Assembly: GCA_947488155.1 (NCBI GenBank)
Contig: CANKYK010000001.1
Location: 1,630,439 to 1,694,438, forward strand
Source of the DNA: an uncultured Erythrobacter sp.
Lineage (GTDB): Bacteria > Pseudomonadota > Alphaproteobacteria > Sphingomonadales > Sphingomonadaceae
DNA: 64,000 bases
Direction of reading: 5' to 3'
In this document: positions 35,749 through 44,070 of the stretch, piece by piece
How the letters are laid out: the number at the start of each line of letters is the position of its first letter
Numbering within the stretch: position 1 is the first letter of the stretch
Notes under the pieces: generated by a model
What the model saw: only the letters and a program-made list of their open reading frames with translations
Databases searched by the model: none
What the model was told of the DNA's origin: nothing
Translations under genes and position numbers: made by a program

Positions 35749-36345
35749 TTAAACACCACCCAACAAAACCCGTGCATACCATTGGTGCACGGGCATCAGC
35801 GCTTTCACCACGCCGCTGTCAGGTTTACCGACCCAGCTCCCAAACAGCAGCACGGTTCCGCTATTCGTTCCGGGCTGAACCGAGAGCCAGCTCGCGGTTG
35901 CACCCGAGAAATCGCGTAGTAGGATTTGCGGGTTTTTTGTGGTCTGCACGCCATCCGGCGTGCGATCTCCTCGGCCCTTGCGGGTCTGCGGGCGGGCGCC
36001 CCCGACTCTTGACGCCCTTGCGGACCCTGCGGGTCCGTGCTCCGCGACCAAGCCTTGTGCATCAGTCTCCCACCGATCCACCACATTCCACGCTGCGAAG
36101 GTCTGCGCTTCGCCGCGCGCCAGCTTTGCCGCATCTGCATTGCTCGCGCCGCGTCCGATCAGGCCCAGCGCCAGCCGCTCCGGCCGGAACGCCATGCTGC
36201 AATAAAACCGCTCAATAAACGCCGCCAGCGTCACCTCGCCCGGCACCGCGCACGCAAAGCAATCGCGGTAATCATCCGGCCCGCCAAATTCGGCGAGCAG
36301 GCTGCCCTCCGGCACATCGCATGCGTTTACCTTTGCCATTGCCAT
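35749..36345 (-). CDS. Hypothetical protein with an in-frame GC-rich repeat insertion
   Basis: A 198-residue protein. The conserved-looking halves are residues about 1-100 (ACAVPGEVTLAAFIERFYCS...FAAWNVVDRW) and 137-198 (LLRDFSGATASWLSV...VLLFGSWVG...HQWYARVLL). Between them, roughly residues 101-136, lies Gly/Arg/Ala-rich sequence whose DNA is a set of palindromes. The two halves look like one small soluble domain split by an inserted element. I do not recognise the family with certainty. Confidence 0.6.
   Translation of the reverse strand: MAMAKVNACDVPEGSLLAEFGGPDDYRDCFACAVPGEVTLAAFIERFYCSMAFRPERLALGLIGRGASNADAAKLARGEAQTFAAWNVVDRWETDAQGLVAEHGPAGSARASRVGGARPQTRKGRGDRTPDGVQTTKNPQILLRDFSGATASWLSVQPGTNSGTVLLFGSWVGKPDSGVVKALMPVHQWYARVLLGGV
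35946..36037. repeat. Palindromic GC-rich insertion inside a coding region
   Basis: GCACGCC/GGCGTGC (35946-35963) and CGGACCC/GGGTCCG (36021-36037) are perfect 7-base hairpins; a CCCTTGCGG word occurs twice between them. The block interrupts the gene at 35749-36345 without breaking its frame, as small palindromic coding repeats do in other alphaproteobacteria. Confidence 0.6.
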
Positions 36346-36696
36346 TGGATCATCCTTCGCGGCCTAGCGCACGCTTCACGCTACACCACAGGCCCGATGG
36401 CGAATAGGCCGTGCGCAGCTCCGTCTGTGCGGCGGTGACGAGAATGCCTTTAACGGGGCGGTTCGGACGATTGGGGCCGCTGAACCGAGGCATCGGGTCG
36501 CCAGCATTGCTTTCCTACAGGGACCCTGCGCGGGTACACAGCGTGGATGGATCACGTACAGTTTCAATCGGAAAAAGCGATCAAAGGCACGCTTTGTGAT
36601 GGATTGGATTTAAGCGCTAAGACTGTGTTCCAGGCGTTCCAAGCGTGGCTCAGCAGCGACGAACCGAGCGCGGGTGAGATGGCGCGGAGCGTGCGC
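36346..36696. other. Intergenic stretch without a supported gene
   Basis: About 350 bases upstream of the hypothetical gene at 35749-36345 and downstream of the lipoprotein gene at 36697-37404, both on the minus strand. The possible reading frames have no ribosome site and no recognisable product. Confidence 0.5.
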
Positions 36697-37404
36697 CTAC
36701 ACCTGGCCCCAGGCGGCGGGCGGGGCCTCCACCTCCTTCGTCAGGTCGAACTCAACCCGGAAGGTGCGGCCCATGTAGCGGCCCGGGCAGGAGCCATCAT
36801 CGCCCTTGTCACGGGCCATGCGGATCGGGCGGTTGAGGGTATAGGCAAAGGTGGGCGTTTCGCTGTCCGCTGGGTCGACCTCGACGCTCCAGATGTTGAC
36901 CACAGAGGCGCAGTACGTGTCGCCGAACTGAGGACGCTCAAACAGGGCGATGCTCTCTGCGTCGACGGGGAACTCCTGACGCATGGCGGTGCCAGCATTC
37001 GCGGTGTCGCCGCCATACATGGTGACCTCGTCCTCCTCGCCGTCCTCGTGGCGGTGGTCATGCTTGAGGCGCAGACCGGCATCGCTCCTGGTGATCAGCC
37101 AGGTGCGCGATCGGTCCCACACGCCGGGCTCGGTCTCGATGTGAAAGGGGATGGCGATGCGCGTATCGCTGCATTCACGGACCTGCATGAGCATGGCCTT
37201 GCCGACGAAGTCCGCATCCGCCTCGTCCTCGCTGGTGAGCTGGCCGGCATAGGCCTTGCCGCAATGGGTGGAGAGCGCGGCCCAGAACTCAGCCTGAGTG
37301 TCAGCGGCCGCTGGCAGCGCAGCGTCTTCGGCTGGCTGGGTGCAAGCGGCGGCGAGCGAGAGGGCGGCGATGCCTGGTGCGGCGAATCTGAGGATGGTGA
37401 TCAT
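36697..37404 (-). CDS. Hypothetical lipoprotein, 235 residues
   Basis: Lipobox LAAAC with the lipidated cysteine at about residue 21. The mature protein is acidic, with an HDHRHEDGEEDE cluster (about residues 114-125) that could bind a metal, and several cysteines (HCGKAY, RECSD, YCASV, SCPG) that could form disulfides. No family recognised. It is followed 39 bases on by the thermonuclease-like gene in the same orientation (upstream of it in transcription order is nothing else). Confidence 0.65.
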   Translation of the reverse strand: MITILRFAAPGIAALSLAAACTQPAEDAALPAAADTQAEFWAALSTHCGKAYAGQLTSEDEADADFVGKAMLMQVRECSDTRIAIPFHIETEPGVWDRSRTWLITRSDAGLRLKHDHRHEDGEEDEVTMYGGDTANAGTAMRQEFPVDAESIALFERPQFGDTYCASVVNIWSVEVDPADSETPTFAYTLNRPIRMARDKGDDGSCPGRYMGRTFRVEFDLTKEVEAPPAAWGQV

Positions 37405-37443
37405 ACCGCGTGGTATCAGCGCGGCGCGGCCCGCGCCACCCGA

Positions 37444-37932
37444 TCAGCACCAGTTGATGCGCGGCCCGCCCCACTCCTCGGCGAGGCCTTCGCGGACGAG
37501 CGCCATGCCCAGGCTCTGGCCATTGCGGGTCACCACCTGGAGCGCGCGGCCATAGTGATCAGAGGTGCGACCATCGGCGCTTGGCCCCAGGCTGAATGGT
37601 CCGGCGCTCAGCAGCGCCTGCATGCGCGCGGTTGCCTCACCGCCCAGGCGTGCCTCGCGCGGGCAGGAGGGGCGGGAGACCTCCGGTGTATCGATATCGG
37701 CGATGCGGATCTTGGTCCCGCGATACCAGATCGTGTCGCCATCGACGATGCAGGTGATCCGGCCAGAGCCGACGCAGACCGGGAAGTGGGCGCGTTCGGT
37801 GTCGGCGACTTCGCTCGCTTGGGCTTGGGCGATGCCGCTCAGCGACGAAGTGAAGGCCATGGTGGCGAACGCGGCCAGGGACGCACAAGTCAGGCGCAGG
37901 TGGAAGGGGAGGGTGCGGAGAGCCATCCCCAT
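37444..37932 (-). CDS. Exported thermonuclease-like protein (SNase fold)
   Basis: A 162-residue protein with a Sec signal (hydrophobic core about residues 14-35, AQAQA). The nuclease part reads VDGDT (about residue 64), IRIADIDTPE (the Arg, Asp and Glu of the staphylococcal nuclease site) and DHYGRAL with the second catalytic arginine; the end is LVREGLAEEWGG. All three catalytic residues are present. A related protein is encoded at 38620. Start ATG at 37932; 37926 is possible. Confidence 0.85.
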   Translation of the reverse strand: MGMALRTLPFHLRLTCASLAAFATMAFTSSLSGIAQAQASEVADTERAHFPVCVGSGRITCIVDGDTIWYRGTKIRIADIDTPEVSRPSCPREARLGGEATARMQALLSAGPFSLGPSADGRTSDHYGRALQVVTRNGQSLGMALVREGLAEEWGGPRINWC

Positions 37933-38053
37933 GCAATGGCCCAGCAAGGCTCAAGGCATTATCCGGTCGAATCCTTAGAGCTGCTACGTATCGCGGCGCC
38001 GTCTGCGGACATGATGAGTGAATGGTATCACTGCCCAGCACTCAGATACGAAA

Positions 38054-38078
38054 CGGGGCCAGCGCATGGCCGGCCCCG
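38054..38078 (-). terminator. GC-rich hairpin after the DUF4870-like gene
   Basis: CGGGGCC (38054-38060) and GGCCCCG (38072-38078) pair; the inner bases allow a longer stem. On the minus strand it comes 43 bases after the stop of the gene at 38122 and is followed by TTTCG. Probably a terminator. Confidence 0.55.
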
Positions 38079-38121
38079 ATTGTGGGTCAAACGCTGCAAG
38101 CAGCGCGGTGTTCGTCCGGCC

Positions 38122-38520
38122 TTAGAACGCCAGCGTCTCTGGGTCCGGCATAGGCTCTTGCTTTTGCGCTTTCAGGAAGCTCATCACGCTGCGCACGCCA
38201 ACCCAAACGGCGATAACTGGAAGCAGCAGAAAGCCGATCAGCACGATGGTCAGCAAACCTGCGACGATCGAGGCGACGAAGCCGATCCAGAAGGTGCGGA
38301 TGAGATAGGTGAAGTGCGAGGCCATCCACGGCTCTTGATCTTCGCCCTGCCATATATGGGCAAGCACAACGCCAACAATGCCTGTGATCCCGGTCAGAAA
38401 GCTAGCAAGATAGAGCAGGCTGATGATGGTGGGGCGGTTGGCGTCAAAGCCTCCGTTATGCGGCGTGGGCTGACGATTGCCAGAGCTTGGCTCCGGGCTG
38501 TTGGTTTTGGTATCGTTCAT
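38122..38520 (-). CDS. DUF4870-like membrane protein
   Basis: A 132-residue protein from the ATG at 38520 (MNDTKTNSPEP). A polar, Asn/Pro-rich N-terminus (about 30 residues) is followed by three to four membrane segments (about residues 30-53, 65-85, 88-115) with the FxxYLxRTFWIGF and LLPVIAVWVGVRS type stretches of the DUF4870/TMEM-like family. Function unknown. It sits between the two thermonuclease-like genes, all on the minus strand. Confidence 0.75.
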   Translation of the reverse strand: MNDTKTNSPEPSSGNRQPTPHNGGFDANRPTIISLLYLASFLTGITGIVGVVLAHIWQGEDQEPWMASHFTYLIRTFWIGFVASIVAGLLTIVLIGFLLLPVIAVWVGVRSVMSFLKAQKQEPMPDPETLAF

Positions 38521-38619
38521 TGCGTGATCCCCCATGAGATGCGTCTATATGCTTCTACGTAGCGAACCGTGCAGGTTGTGCAACTGCACCCGGGGGAGAA
38601 GAGGCAGGCTGCTGTGCTC

Positions 38620-39156
38620 TCATTCGCACCAATTGCGCGGGGTCGTGCCCCAACCGGATGGGGCGGCAAGATCGCGCCCGATCATGGTTTCAGCCAAGTA
38701 CTCATGGCGATTGCTAGACTGCTTGCGCCTTACCTCGCGCAGCTCGCGGCCATATTGGTCATAGGGCGGCTGGTCCGCGCCGCTCCATTCAAACGCCGCG
38801 TCGTTCAGCCACGTATGGAGGAAATCGCGAGCCTGGATGGCGCGCGTCTGTTCCGCCTCGCAGGCCCCGTCCAGCTCTGGCGCGTCGAACCCGGTAAATC
38901 GGATCCGTCGGGCCTGTTCGCCAAAACCGATCGCCAGCGTATCGCCATCAATCACGCAACCTTGGACGGCCCTATCGCTGCGTATGGCACATAGGCCATA
39001 GTCTTGCTCAATTCTGATCCATTCACCTTCGGCGGTCAGCGGGTGATACACGAACCACCACAGCGCAGTTACGGCCAGAGCCAGCACAATCACACGCGCC
39101 GGTGCCCACCAGCTTCTGCGCGAAATGTCTGATCGTCGCTTGAACATCACCGCCAT
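38620..39156 (-). CDS. Membrane-anchored thermonuclease-like protein
   Basis: A 178-residue protein with one N-terminal membrane helix (about residues 18-37). The nuclease-like part has IDGDTLAIG, RRIRFTGFDAPELD and YDQYGREL, the same order of motifs as in the gene at 37444, and the same final Asn-Trp-Cys. The catalytic Arg, Asp, Glu and second Arg are conserved by position. It is probably a periplasm-facing nuclease or a nucleic-acid-binding domain. Confidence 0.82.
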   Translation of the reverse strand: MAVMFKRRSDISRRSWWAPARVIVLALAVTALWWFVYHPLTAEGEWIRIEQDYGLCAIRSDRAVQGCVIDGDTLAIGFGEQARRIRFTGFDAPELDGACEAEQTRAIQARDFLHTWLNDAAFEWSGADQPPYDQYGRELREVRRKQSSNRHEYLAETMIGRDLAAPSGWGTTPRNWCE

Positions 39157-39209
39157 GTAGCAGCGTCACAAGCGGCAAAGCAAAGCCCGAGCGTAGCCTG
39201 CCAAAGCAA

Positions 39210-39240
39210 AGGGCCGCTAAGGATTGCTCCCAGCGGCCCT
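39210..39240 (-). terminator. Rho-independent terminator after the DUF2282 gene
   Basis: AGGGCCGCT (39210-39218) and AGCGGCCCT (39232-39240) form a perfect 9-base stem; on the minus strand it is followed by TTGCTTTGG. It lies 43 bases past the stop of the gene at 39283. Confidence 0.7.
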
Positions 39241-39282
39241 CATACATATCAGATCCGGGCCTCTGCCCAGATATTCGCCAGC

Positions 39283-39621
39283 TCAGGCAGTGATCTCGGT
39301 CAGCGAACCTTTGCCATTTGGCGTTTCGATGTCGACACATGTGCCAGCATCAACATAGGTCCAGGCGTTGCCTTGATAGTCTTCGGTGCTTGTGCCAGCG
39401 CAGCTCGTGCCTGGGCCTGCAGCGCAGTCGTTCTTACCAGCGAGCGAAACGCCGAAGCACTTCTCTTTTTCGCCGCCACCGGCCGCTGCGAGAGCTTCTG
39501 CTTCGGTGGTTGCCGCAGCCTCTTCTTCAGCAGCTGGGGCTGAACCGCCACCTGAACATGCTGCGGCAAGGCCTGCTGCGATTGCGAGAGTGAATGAACC
39601 TTTAGTGCGAGTCGTGATCAT
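39283..39621 (-). CDS. DUF2282 (bufferin BufA1-like) lipoprotein
   Basis: A 112-residue protein from the ATG at 39621. The signal ends in LAAAC (lipidated cysteine 22), then an Ala/Glu-rich spacer, then the DUF2282 core with four cysteines: [23 protein letters not shown] and GTC. DUF2282 proteins are the bufferin precursors (BufA1): the cysteines are modified to bind copper by a DUF692 enzyme (BufB) with a DUF2063 partner (BufC). No bufB or bufC is next to it here and the anchor is a lipid rather than a plain signal peptide, which is unusual. Confidence 0.82.
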   Translation of the reverse strand: MITTRTKGSFTLAIAAGLAAACSGGGSAPAAEEEAAATTEAEALAAAGGGEKEKCFGVSLAGKNDCAAGPGTSCAGTSTEDYQGNAWTYVDAGTCVDIETPNGKGSLTEITA

Positions 39622-39869
39622 ATTGTCCTCCAGAAATTCCAGTCGGCGGGGTAACGCATACACCGCCTCATGAGCAGTTCGCAGTCCGCGCTTTAGAGGT
39701 CTAAGCGCCCATGCAATTCAATTGCAAGCCCGAAGGTGCGATTTGGCGTGGCTGCAGCTCTGCACAGCGCTTTCCAGCGAGCGAGTTAACCGCTAAGCGC
39801 TGCGCTCAGCGCCGAGGTTGTAATAGCCTCGAGGCGCCCGCGAAATTTGAACAAAGAAGAGCGTTATCC

Positions 39870-40772
39870 ATGACCGCATCCAGCGAGACGCAAGCCCAAG
39901 AGATCGCCAAGGCGCAGGTCTTAATCGAGGCGCTGCCCTATTTTCAGCGTTATGCCGGGCGTACCTTTGTGGTGAAATATGGCGGGCACGCGATGGGTAA
40001 TCCTCAGGCTGCGCGTGATTTTGCAGAAGATATTGTGCTGCTGAGGGCGGTCGGGATTAATCCGGTCGTTGTTCATGGCGGCGGCCCACAAATTGGTGAG
40101 ATGTTGGAGAAGCTCGGCGCTGAAACCACCTTTGTGGATGGCCTGCGTGTTACCGATGAAGCGACCGCAAAGGTCGCGGAGATGGTCCTGTCCGGCGCGA
40201 TCAACAAACAGCTGGTCGGCTGGTTGGCAGAGGCGGGCGGCAAGGCGCTAGGCATCTCTGGCAAGGACGGTGGGCTGGTACGCGCGCGCAAAGTAGAACG
40301 TACCACGCGCGATCCGGAAAGCCACATTGAGCAAGTTGTAGACCTCGGCTTTGTCGGCGAACCGGCAGAGGTGGACACCAGCGTGATCGACACTGCTGTT
40401 GCCGCCGGAATGATCCCGGTCATCGCGCCTATCGCCGCCGGGGAAGACGGCGCGACTTACAATATCAACGCCGATACGATGGCAGGTGCGATTGCGGCGG
40501 CGCTGGGTGCGGCGCGCTTATTCCTGCTCACCGATGTGGCGGGCGTGCTTGATGCAGATGGCGAACTCTTGACCGATCTCAATCCGGAGCAAATAGGCAC
40601 TTTGCGTGATAGCGGCGTGATCAAAGGCGGCATGGTGCCCAAGCTGGAGACTTGCGTAACAGCGGTCGAATCCGGCTGTGAAGCGGCGGTTGTGCTGGAT
40701 GGCCGGGTGGCGCACGCAATGCTGCTGGAATTCTTCACAGCACGCGGCGCTGGCACGCTGGTGCACGCGTAA
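39870..40772 (+). CDS. argB: Acetylglutamate kinase
   Basis: A 300-residue amino-acid kinase. N-terminal [11 protein letters not shown] (ATP-binding lysine), [10 protein letters not shown] for substrate binding, the [12 protein letters not shown] stretch and the C-terminal [10 protein letters not shown]. It phosphorylates N-acetylglutamate, the second step of arginine synthesis. The start at 39870 is preferred over upstream frame extension because similarity begins at the ATG. The gene stands alone; arginine feedback is expected from the hexameric form. Confidence 0.95.
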   Translation: MTASSETQAQEIAKAQVLIEALPYFQRYAGRTFVVKYGGHAMGNPQAARDFAEDIVLLRAVGINPVVVHGGGPQIGEMLEKLGAETTFVDGLRVTDEATAKVAEMVLSGAINKQLVGWLAEAGGKALGISGKDGGLVRARKVERTTRDPESHIEQVVDLGFVGEPAEVDTSVIDTAVAAGMIPVIAPIAAGEDGATYNINADTMAGAIAAALGAARLFLLTDVAGVLDADGELLTDLNPEQIGTLRDSGVIKGGMVPKLETCVTAVESGCEAAVVLDGRVAHAMLLEFFTARGAGTLVHA

Positions 40773-40877
40773 AACCACTGTTAAAGCTGGAATGAAGCGT
40801 ATTAGTCGGGTAATACGGCCTTAGGGACTTCAACCGAGTGGTGCATGCGATGCCCCACCCACCAATGAAAAGACCAA

Positions 40878-41174
40878 ATGATGCAAGGATTATACGCCGT
40901 TTACGACATTGTCTCGCTGCTCACGAGTGCGCTGATCATGCTCATCATCATTCAATTTGTGATTGGCCTGCTGTTCGCCTTTAACGTGGTGAGCCCATCC
41001 AATCAGTTTCTGATGTCGTTCTACAACTCGATTAACAGCCTGCTGGACCCGGTGCTGCGCCCGATCCGCAACATCATGCCAGCAACGGGTGCGATTGATT
41101 TCTCGCCTCTTGTGCTGATCATCACGCTGCAAATTATCCTGATCATTCTGGGCGCAGTGATTAACAGCGTTTGA
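40878..41174 (+). CDS. YggT family membrane protein
   Basis: A 98-residue protein with two membrane helices (about residues 8-35 and 70-95) and the family motif [13 protein letters not shown] between them. YggT proteins lie near cell-division or osmotic-stress genes and are of unknown biochemical role. folD follows 31 bases later, so both may be in one transcript. Confidence 0.88.
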   Translation: MMQGLYAVYDIVSLLTSALIMLIIIQFVIGLLFAFNVVSPSNQFLMSFYNSINSLLDPVLRPIRNIMPATGAIDFSPLVLIITLQIILIILGAVINSV

Positions 41175-41205
41175 CCTCACTCAATTTCATCGGAAGCATG
41201 CCAGA

Positions 41206-42099
41206 ATGACCGCCACACGAATTGACGGAAAAGCCTTCGCGGCCAAATTGCGCGAGCGCGTTGGCGCATCGGCGGCGGCATTTGCCGAAGCCGCCGGGCG
41301 CAAGCCGGGCCTCGCCGTGGTGCTGGTGGGAGAGGATCCGGCGAGCAACGTCTATGTCCGCTCCAAAGGCAAGGCGACCGTCGCCGCCAAGATGGAAAGC
41401 TTTGAACACCGCCTGCCCGCAGACACGAGCGAGGCGGATTTGCTCGCCCTAGTGGATCAGCTCAACAATGATGAAGCGGTCGATGGCATATTGGTTCAAC
41501 TGCCGCTGCCTGGCCATCTCGATGAGCAATCGATCATTGCTTCGATCAGTCCGGATAAGGACGTTGATGGTTTCCACGTGATCAATGCTGGCCGGCTGTC
41601 GGTTGGACAATCGGGCTTTGTCCCGTGCACGCCGCTGGGCTGTATGATGCTGTTGACCGACCGGCTAGGCGACCTTTCCGGGCTTGAGGCGGTTGTCATT
41701 GGCCGTTCCAACATTGTCGGTAAGCCGATGGCTCAACTGCTGCTTGATGCCAATGCCACCGTCACTATCGCACACAGCCGGACCAAGGATTTGGCAGGCG
41801 TTGTTAAGCGCGCGGACATCGTTGTTGCGGCAGTTGGTCGGCCAGAGATGATCGGCAGGGACTGGCTGAAGGATGGCGCGACCGTGATTGATGTTGGCAT
41901 TAACCGATTGCCGCCAGAACCCGGTGCAGAGAAAGGCCGACTTGTGGGCGATGTCGCCTATGACGAGGCCAGCGAAGTGGCCGCTGCGATCACGCCAGTC
42001 CCCGGCGGGGTTGGCCCGATGACGATTGCCGTGTTGCTGCGCAACACTTTGGTCGCCGCACATCGCAATGCGGACCTTGCCGCGCCGGAGGGGCTTTAG
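41206..42099 (+). CDS. folD: Bifunctional methylenetetrahydrofolate dehydrogenase / cyclohydrolase
   Basis: A 297-residue enzyme. Catalytic residues lie in [17 protein letters not shown] (Tyr and Lys) and [10 protein letters not shown]; the NADP loop is [17 protein letters not shown] and the end has [10 protein letters not shown]. It interconverts methylene-, methenyl- and formyl-tetrahydrofolate for C1 supply. Length and all motifs fit the family. Confidence 0.96.
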   Translation: MTATRIDGKAFAAKLRERVGASAAAFAEAAGRKPGLAVVLVGEDPASNVYVRSKGKATVAAKMESFEHRLPADTSEADLLALVDQLNNDEAVDGILVQLPLPGHLDEQSIIASISPDKDVDGFHVINAGRLSVGQSGFVPCTPLGCMMLLTDRLGDLSGLEAVVIGRSNIVGKPMAQLLLDANATVTIAHSRTKDLAGVVKRADIVVAAVGRPEMIGRDWLKDGATVIDVGINRLPPEPGAEKGRLVGDVAYDEASEVAAAITPVPGGVGPMTIAVLLRNTLVAAHRNADLAAPEGL

Positions 42100-42113
42100 C
42101 ATAAACAAAAATC

Positions 42114-42206
42114 CCGTTTGCCCTGAGCTTGTCGAAGGGCCGTTCTGTTACCAAGAGCGTCGGTGTAGAAATAAGGACAGTGCTTCGACAGGCTCAGCAC
42201 GAACGG
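42114..42206. repeat. Sphingomonad-type palindromic interspersed repeat
   Basis: The left half (42114-42140) reads about CCCTGAGCTTGTCGAAGGG and the right half (42178-42206) holds TGCTTCGACAGGCTCAGCA, an inverted copy with a few changes. This word family is widespread between genes in Sphingomonadales. Here it lies between folD and the next gene, and its right end supplies ACGGAG, the only ribosome site of the gene at 42215. Confidence 0.85.
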
Positions 42207-42214
42207 AGTAGTTG

Positions 42215-42985
42215 ATGATCCGCGCATTTAATCGCACATTGGTGCTGGCCGGCTTGGCCGCGTTATCAGCCTGCGGCGCTCCGCAGCGCGGTCCGTCAAA
42301 TGAAGTCATCAACCGCGCTCTAGTCGGTGCACCGGGCGAGGCTCAGCCAAGCCGTATTGTTGCGACCGAGATTGCATTTTCCCGCACCGGCCAAGAACAA
42401 GGTGTCCGCACCGCGTTGCAGCAATTCGCCACTCTGGGCGGCCAAATCCATTTGGGAGAAGGCCTGGTTAGTGTGGCCAGCGCTAGCGGCTTCAACAATG
42501 ATCCCAGCGAAGCTCCTGCATGGGGCACGCGTAGTGTCTGGATGAGCTGTGATGGGGCGACTGCCGTCAGTCAGGGGCGCTTCCGCGACAAGGATGGAAT
42601 TGTTGGCAATTACATCGCCGTGTGGGAGCGTCAGGCCGAGAACGACTATCGCTATTCCTATTTTGTATTCGGTCCAGACAACCCGCAGCCGCCACCGCGC
42701 GAGGCTCCGCAAGAGGGCGACATTGTGGTGACCGCGCTCGATTCCATTCGCGCGGATGTGGCCGATTGCTCGCGCCGCGGCGAGACCATCCCGCCACCGC
42801 CACCTGTGACAATTGGCGATGGCTACACCGAGGGCGGAAAGCTGTCGCGCGATGGCACCTTGCGTTGGCGCTGGCTGCAATACAGCGATACGCGCCGCCG
42901 GTTTGTGCTCGACTATCTGAGCAAGGGTAGCTGGCAGACCGCCTATGACGAGTCTCTTAACCTGGCGCTTGAGACGAGGGAATAA
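42215..42985 (+). CDS. Hypothetical lipoprotein, 256 residues
   Basis: A signal with lipobox LSAC (lipidated cysteine about residue 20) followed by a mature part with a MSCDGA cysteine region, a Pro/Glu-rich linker (about residues 155-170) and a C-terminal WRWLQYSDTRRRF segment. No known domain recognised. The start is the ATG at 42215 right after the interspersed repeat. marC follows by 5 bases, so they are probably co-transcribed. Confidence 0.7.
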   Translation: MIRAFNRTLVLAGLAALSACGAPQRGPSNEVINRALVGAPGEAQPSRIVATEIAFSRTGQEQGVRTALQQFATLGGQIHLGEGLVSVASASGFNNDPSEAPAWGTRSVWMSCDGATAVSQGRFRDKDGIVGNYIAVWERQAENDYRYSYFVFGPDNPQPPPREAPQEGDIVVTALDSIRADVADCSRRGETIPPPPPVTIGDGYTEGGKLSRDGTLRWRWLQYSDTRRRFVLDYLSKGSWQTAYDESLNLALETRE

Positions 42986-42990
42986 GGACC

Positions 42991-43635
42991 ATGTTGCCCG
43001 AACTTTTCGTATCGGCTTTTGTCACTCTGTTTGTCGTGATCGACCCGCCCGGCTGCGCGCCGATTTATGCGGGCTTGACCAAGGGGGCGACACCCGCCCA
43101 GGCTCGCAATATGGCGCTGCGGGCCAGCGGGATTGCCGCCGTCATTCTCGTGATCTTTGCGTTCTTTGGCGAAGATTTGCTGTCGGCCTTGCATATCGAG
43201 CTCAACTCGTTCCGCATTGCAGGCGGGCTGATGCTGTTTTGGATCGCGTTTGAGATGGTGTTCGAAAAGCGCACGCAGCGCCGCAATGAACGCGCCGACA
43301 AGATCAGCGCCGACCCAGAAATTGAGGACGTTTCCGTCTTCCCAATGGCTATGCCGATGCTTGCTGGGCCCGGCGCGATCGCCGCCGTCATGCTGCTGAT
43401 GAACGAGGCGGATGGAACCGCTCAAACCATCGAAGTGTTCGCGGCGCTTGGATTGGTACTCGTGATTACGGCCATTGCGCTGGTAGCGGCGGGTCCGCTG
43501 ATGCGCGTGTTTGGCGATAAGGTGGAGGCGGTGATTACCCGCTTGCTCGGCGTTTTGCTTGCGGCGCTTGCGGCGCAATATGTGATTGACGGCTTGCGCG
43601 GTGCGTTTGCACTGGGCGGCTCGGCGATTTCCTAA
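42991..43635 (+). CDS. MarC family membrane protein
   Basis: A 214-residue protein with six membrane segments and the MarC pattern VVIDPPGCAPIYAGLT at the start, SFRIAGGLMLFWIAFEMVF, then PMAMPMLAGPGAIAAVML and a C-terminal RLLGVLLAALAAQYVIDG. The family is often called NAAT-like or multiple-antibiotic-resistance associated; function unknown. Ribosome site AAGGACC. Confidence 0.88.
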   Translation: MLPELFVSAFVTLFVVIDPPGCAPIYAGLTKGATPAQARNMALRASGIAAVILVIFAFFGEDLLSALHIELNSFRIAGGLMLFWIAFEMVFEKRTQRRNERADKISADPEIEDVSVFPMAMPMLAGPGAIAAVMLLMNEADGTAQTIEVFAALGLVLVITAIALVAAGPLMRVFGDKVEAVITRLLGVLLAALAAQYVIDGLRGAFALGGSAIS

Positions 43636-43636
43636 G

Positions 43637-44068
43637 CTAGGCCGCCGCGGGCAAGTTTGAAAGGATCCCGTAGGTCAGGCCTACCGCGGTTAGCAGTGTG
43701 CCCATCGCGCCCATTGCCCGCATTCCTGCAAAGACTTTTCGGCCTCCGGAAAGGTCTTCGCCGTGCGACCCTGCCAGCGACGAAAATCCAAGCGCGTGAA
43801 GCACGCGAGCCACGGCGAACAGGACGCACAGCGCGAAGACATATGTGGTTTGCCCCACCATTATCTCAAGCAGGGCAATTACCGCCAGAAAAAGCCCGGA
43901 ATTTTCGGCCAGATTGCCATGTCGGCGCACCTTGCGCTCCAGATCGCGGTCATCGCCATTGCCAATGAACTGGCCTTTTGACCGGTGCAGGCCAACGCTC
44001 AGCATTAAGCCGACTTGCAAAACTATCAGGAAAGTACCCAGGAGTGCGGAGTATATTGGCAGGTTCAT
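43637..44068 (-). CDS. MAPEG family membrane protein
   Basis: A 143-residue protein with four membrane helices and the family signature RRHGNLAENSGLFL (about residues 48-61; E, N and R/H of glutathione-binding members). MAPEG proteins include glutathione transferases and leukotriene synthases of eukaryotes; bacterial members may detoxify. The ATG at 44068 is two bases after the stop of the TetR gene, so the two form an operon. Confidence 0.85.
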   Translation of the reverse strand: MNLPIYSALLGTFLIVLQVGLMLSVGLHRSKGQFIGNGDDRDLERKVRRHGNLAENSGLFLAVIALLEIMVGQTTYVFALCVLFAVARVLHALGFSSLAGSHGEDLSGGRKVFAGMRAMGAMGTLLTAVGLTYGILSNLPAAA

Positions 44069-44070
44069 GA

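Noticed and set aside
36547..38562. A 671-codon plus-strand open frame
   Set aside because: It is antisense to two or three genes with clear signal peptides and motifs (lipoprotein, thermonuclease-like, DUF4870-like) and its own product is Gly/Arg/Ala-rich with no recognisable domain. High GC makes long antisense frames.
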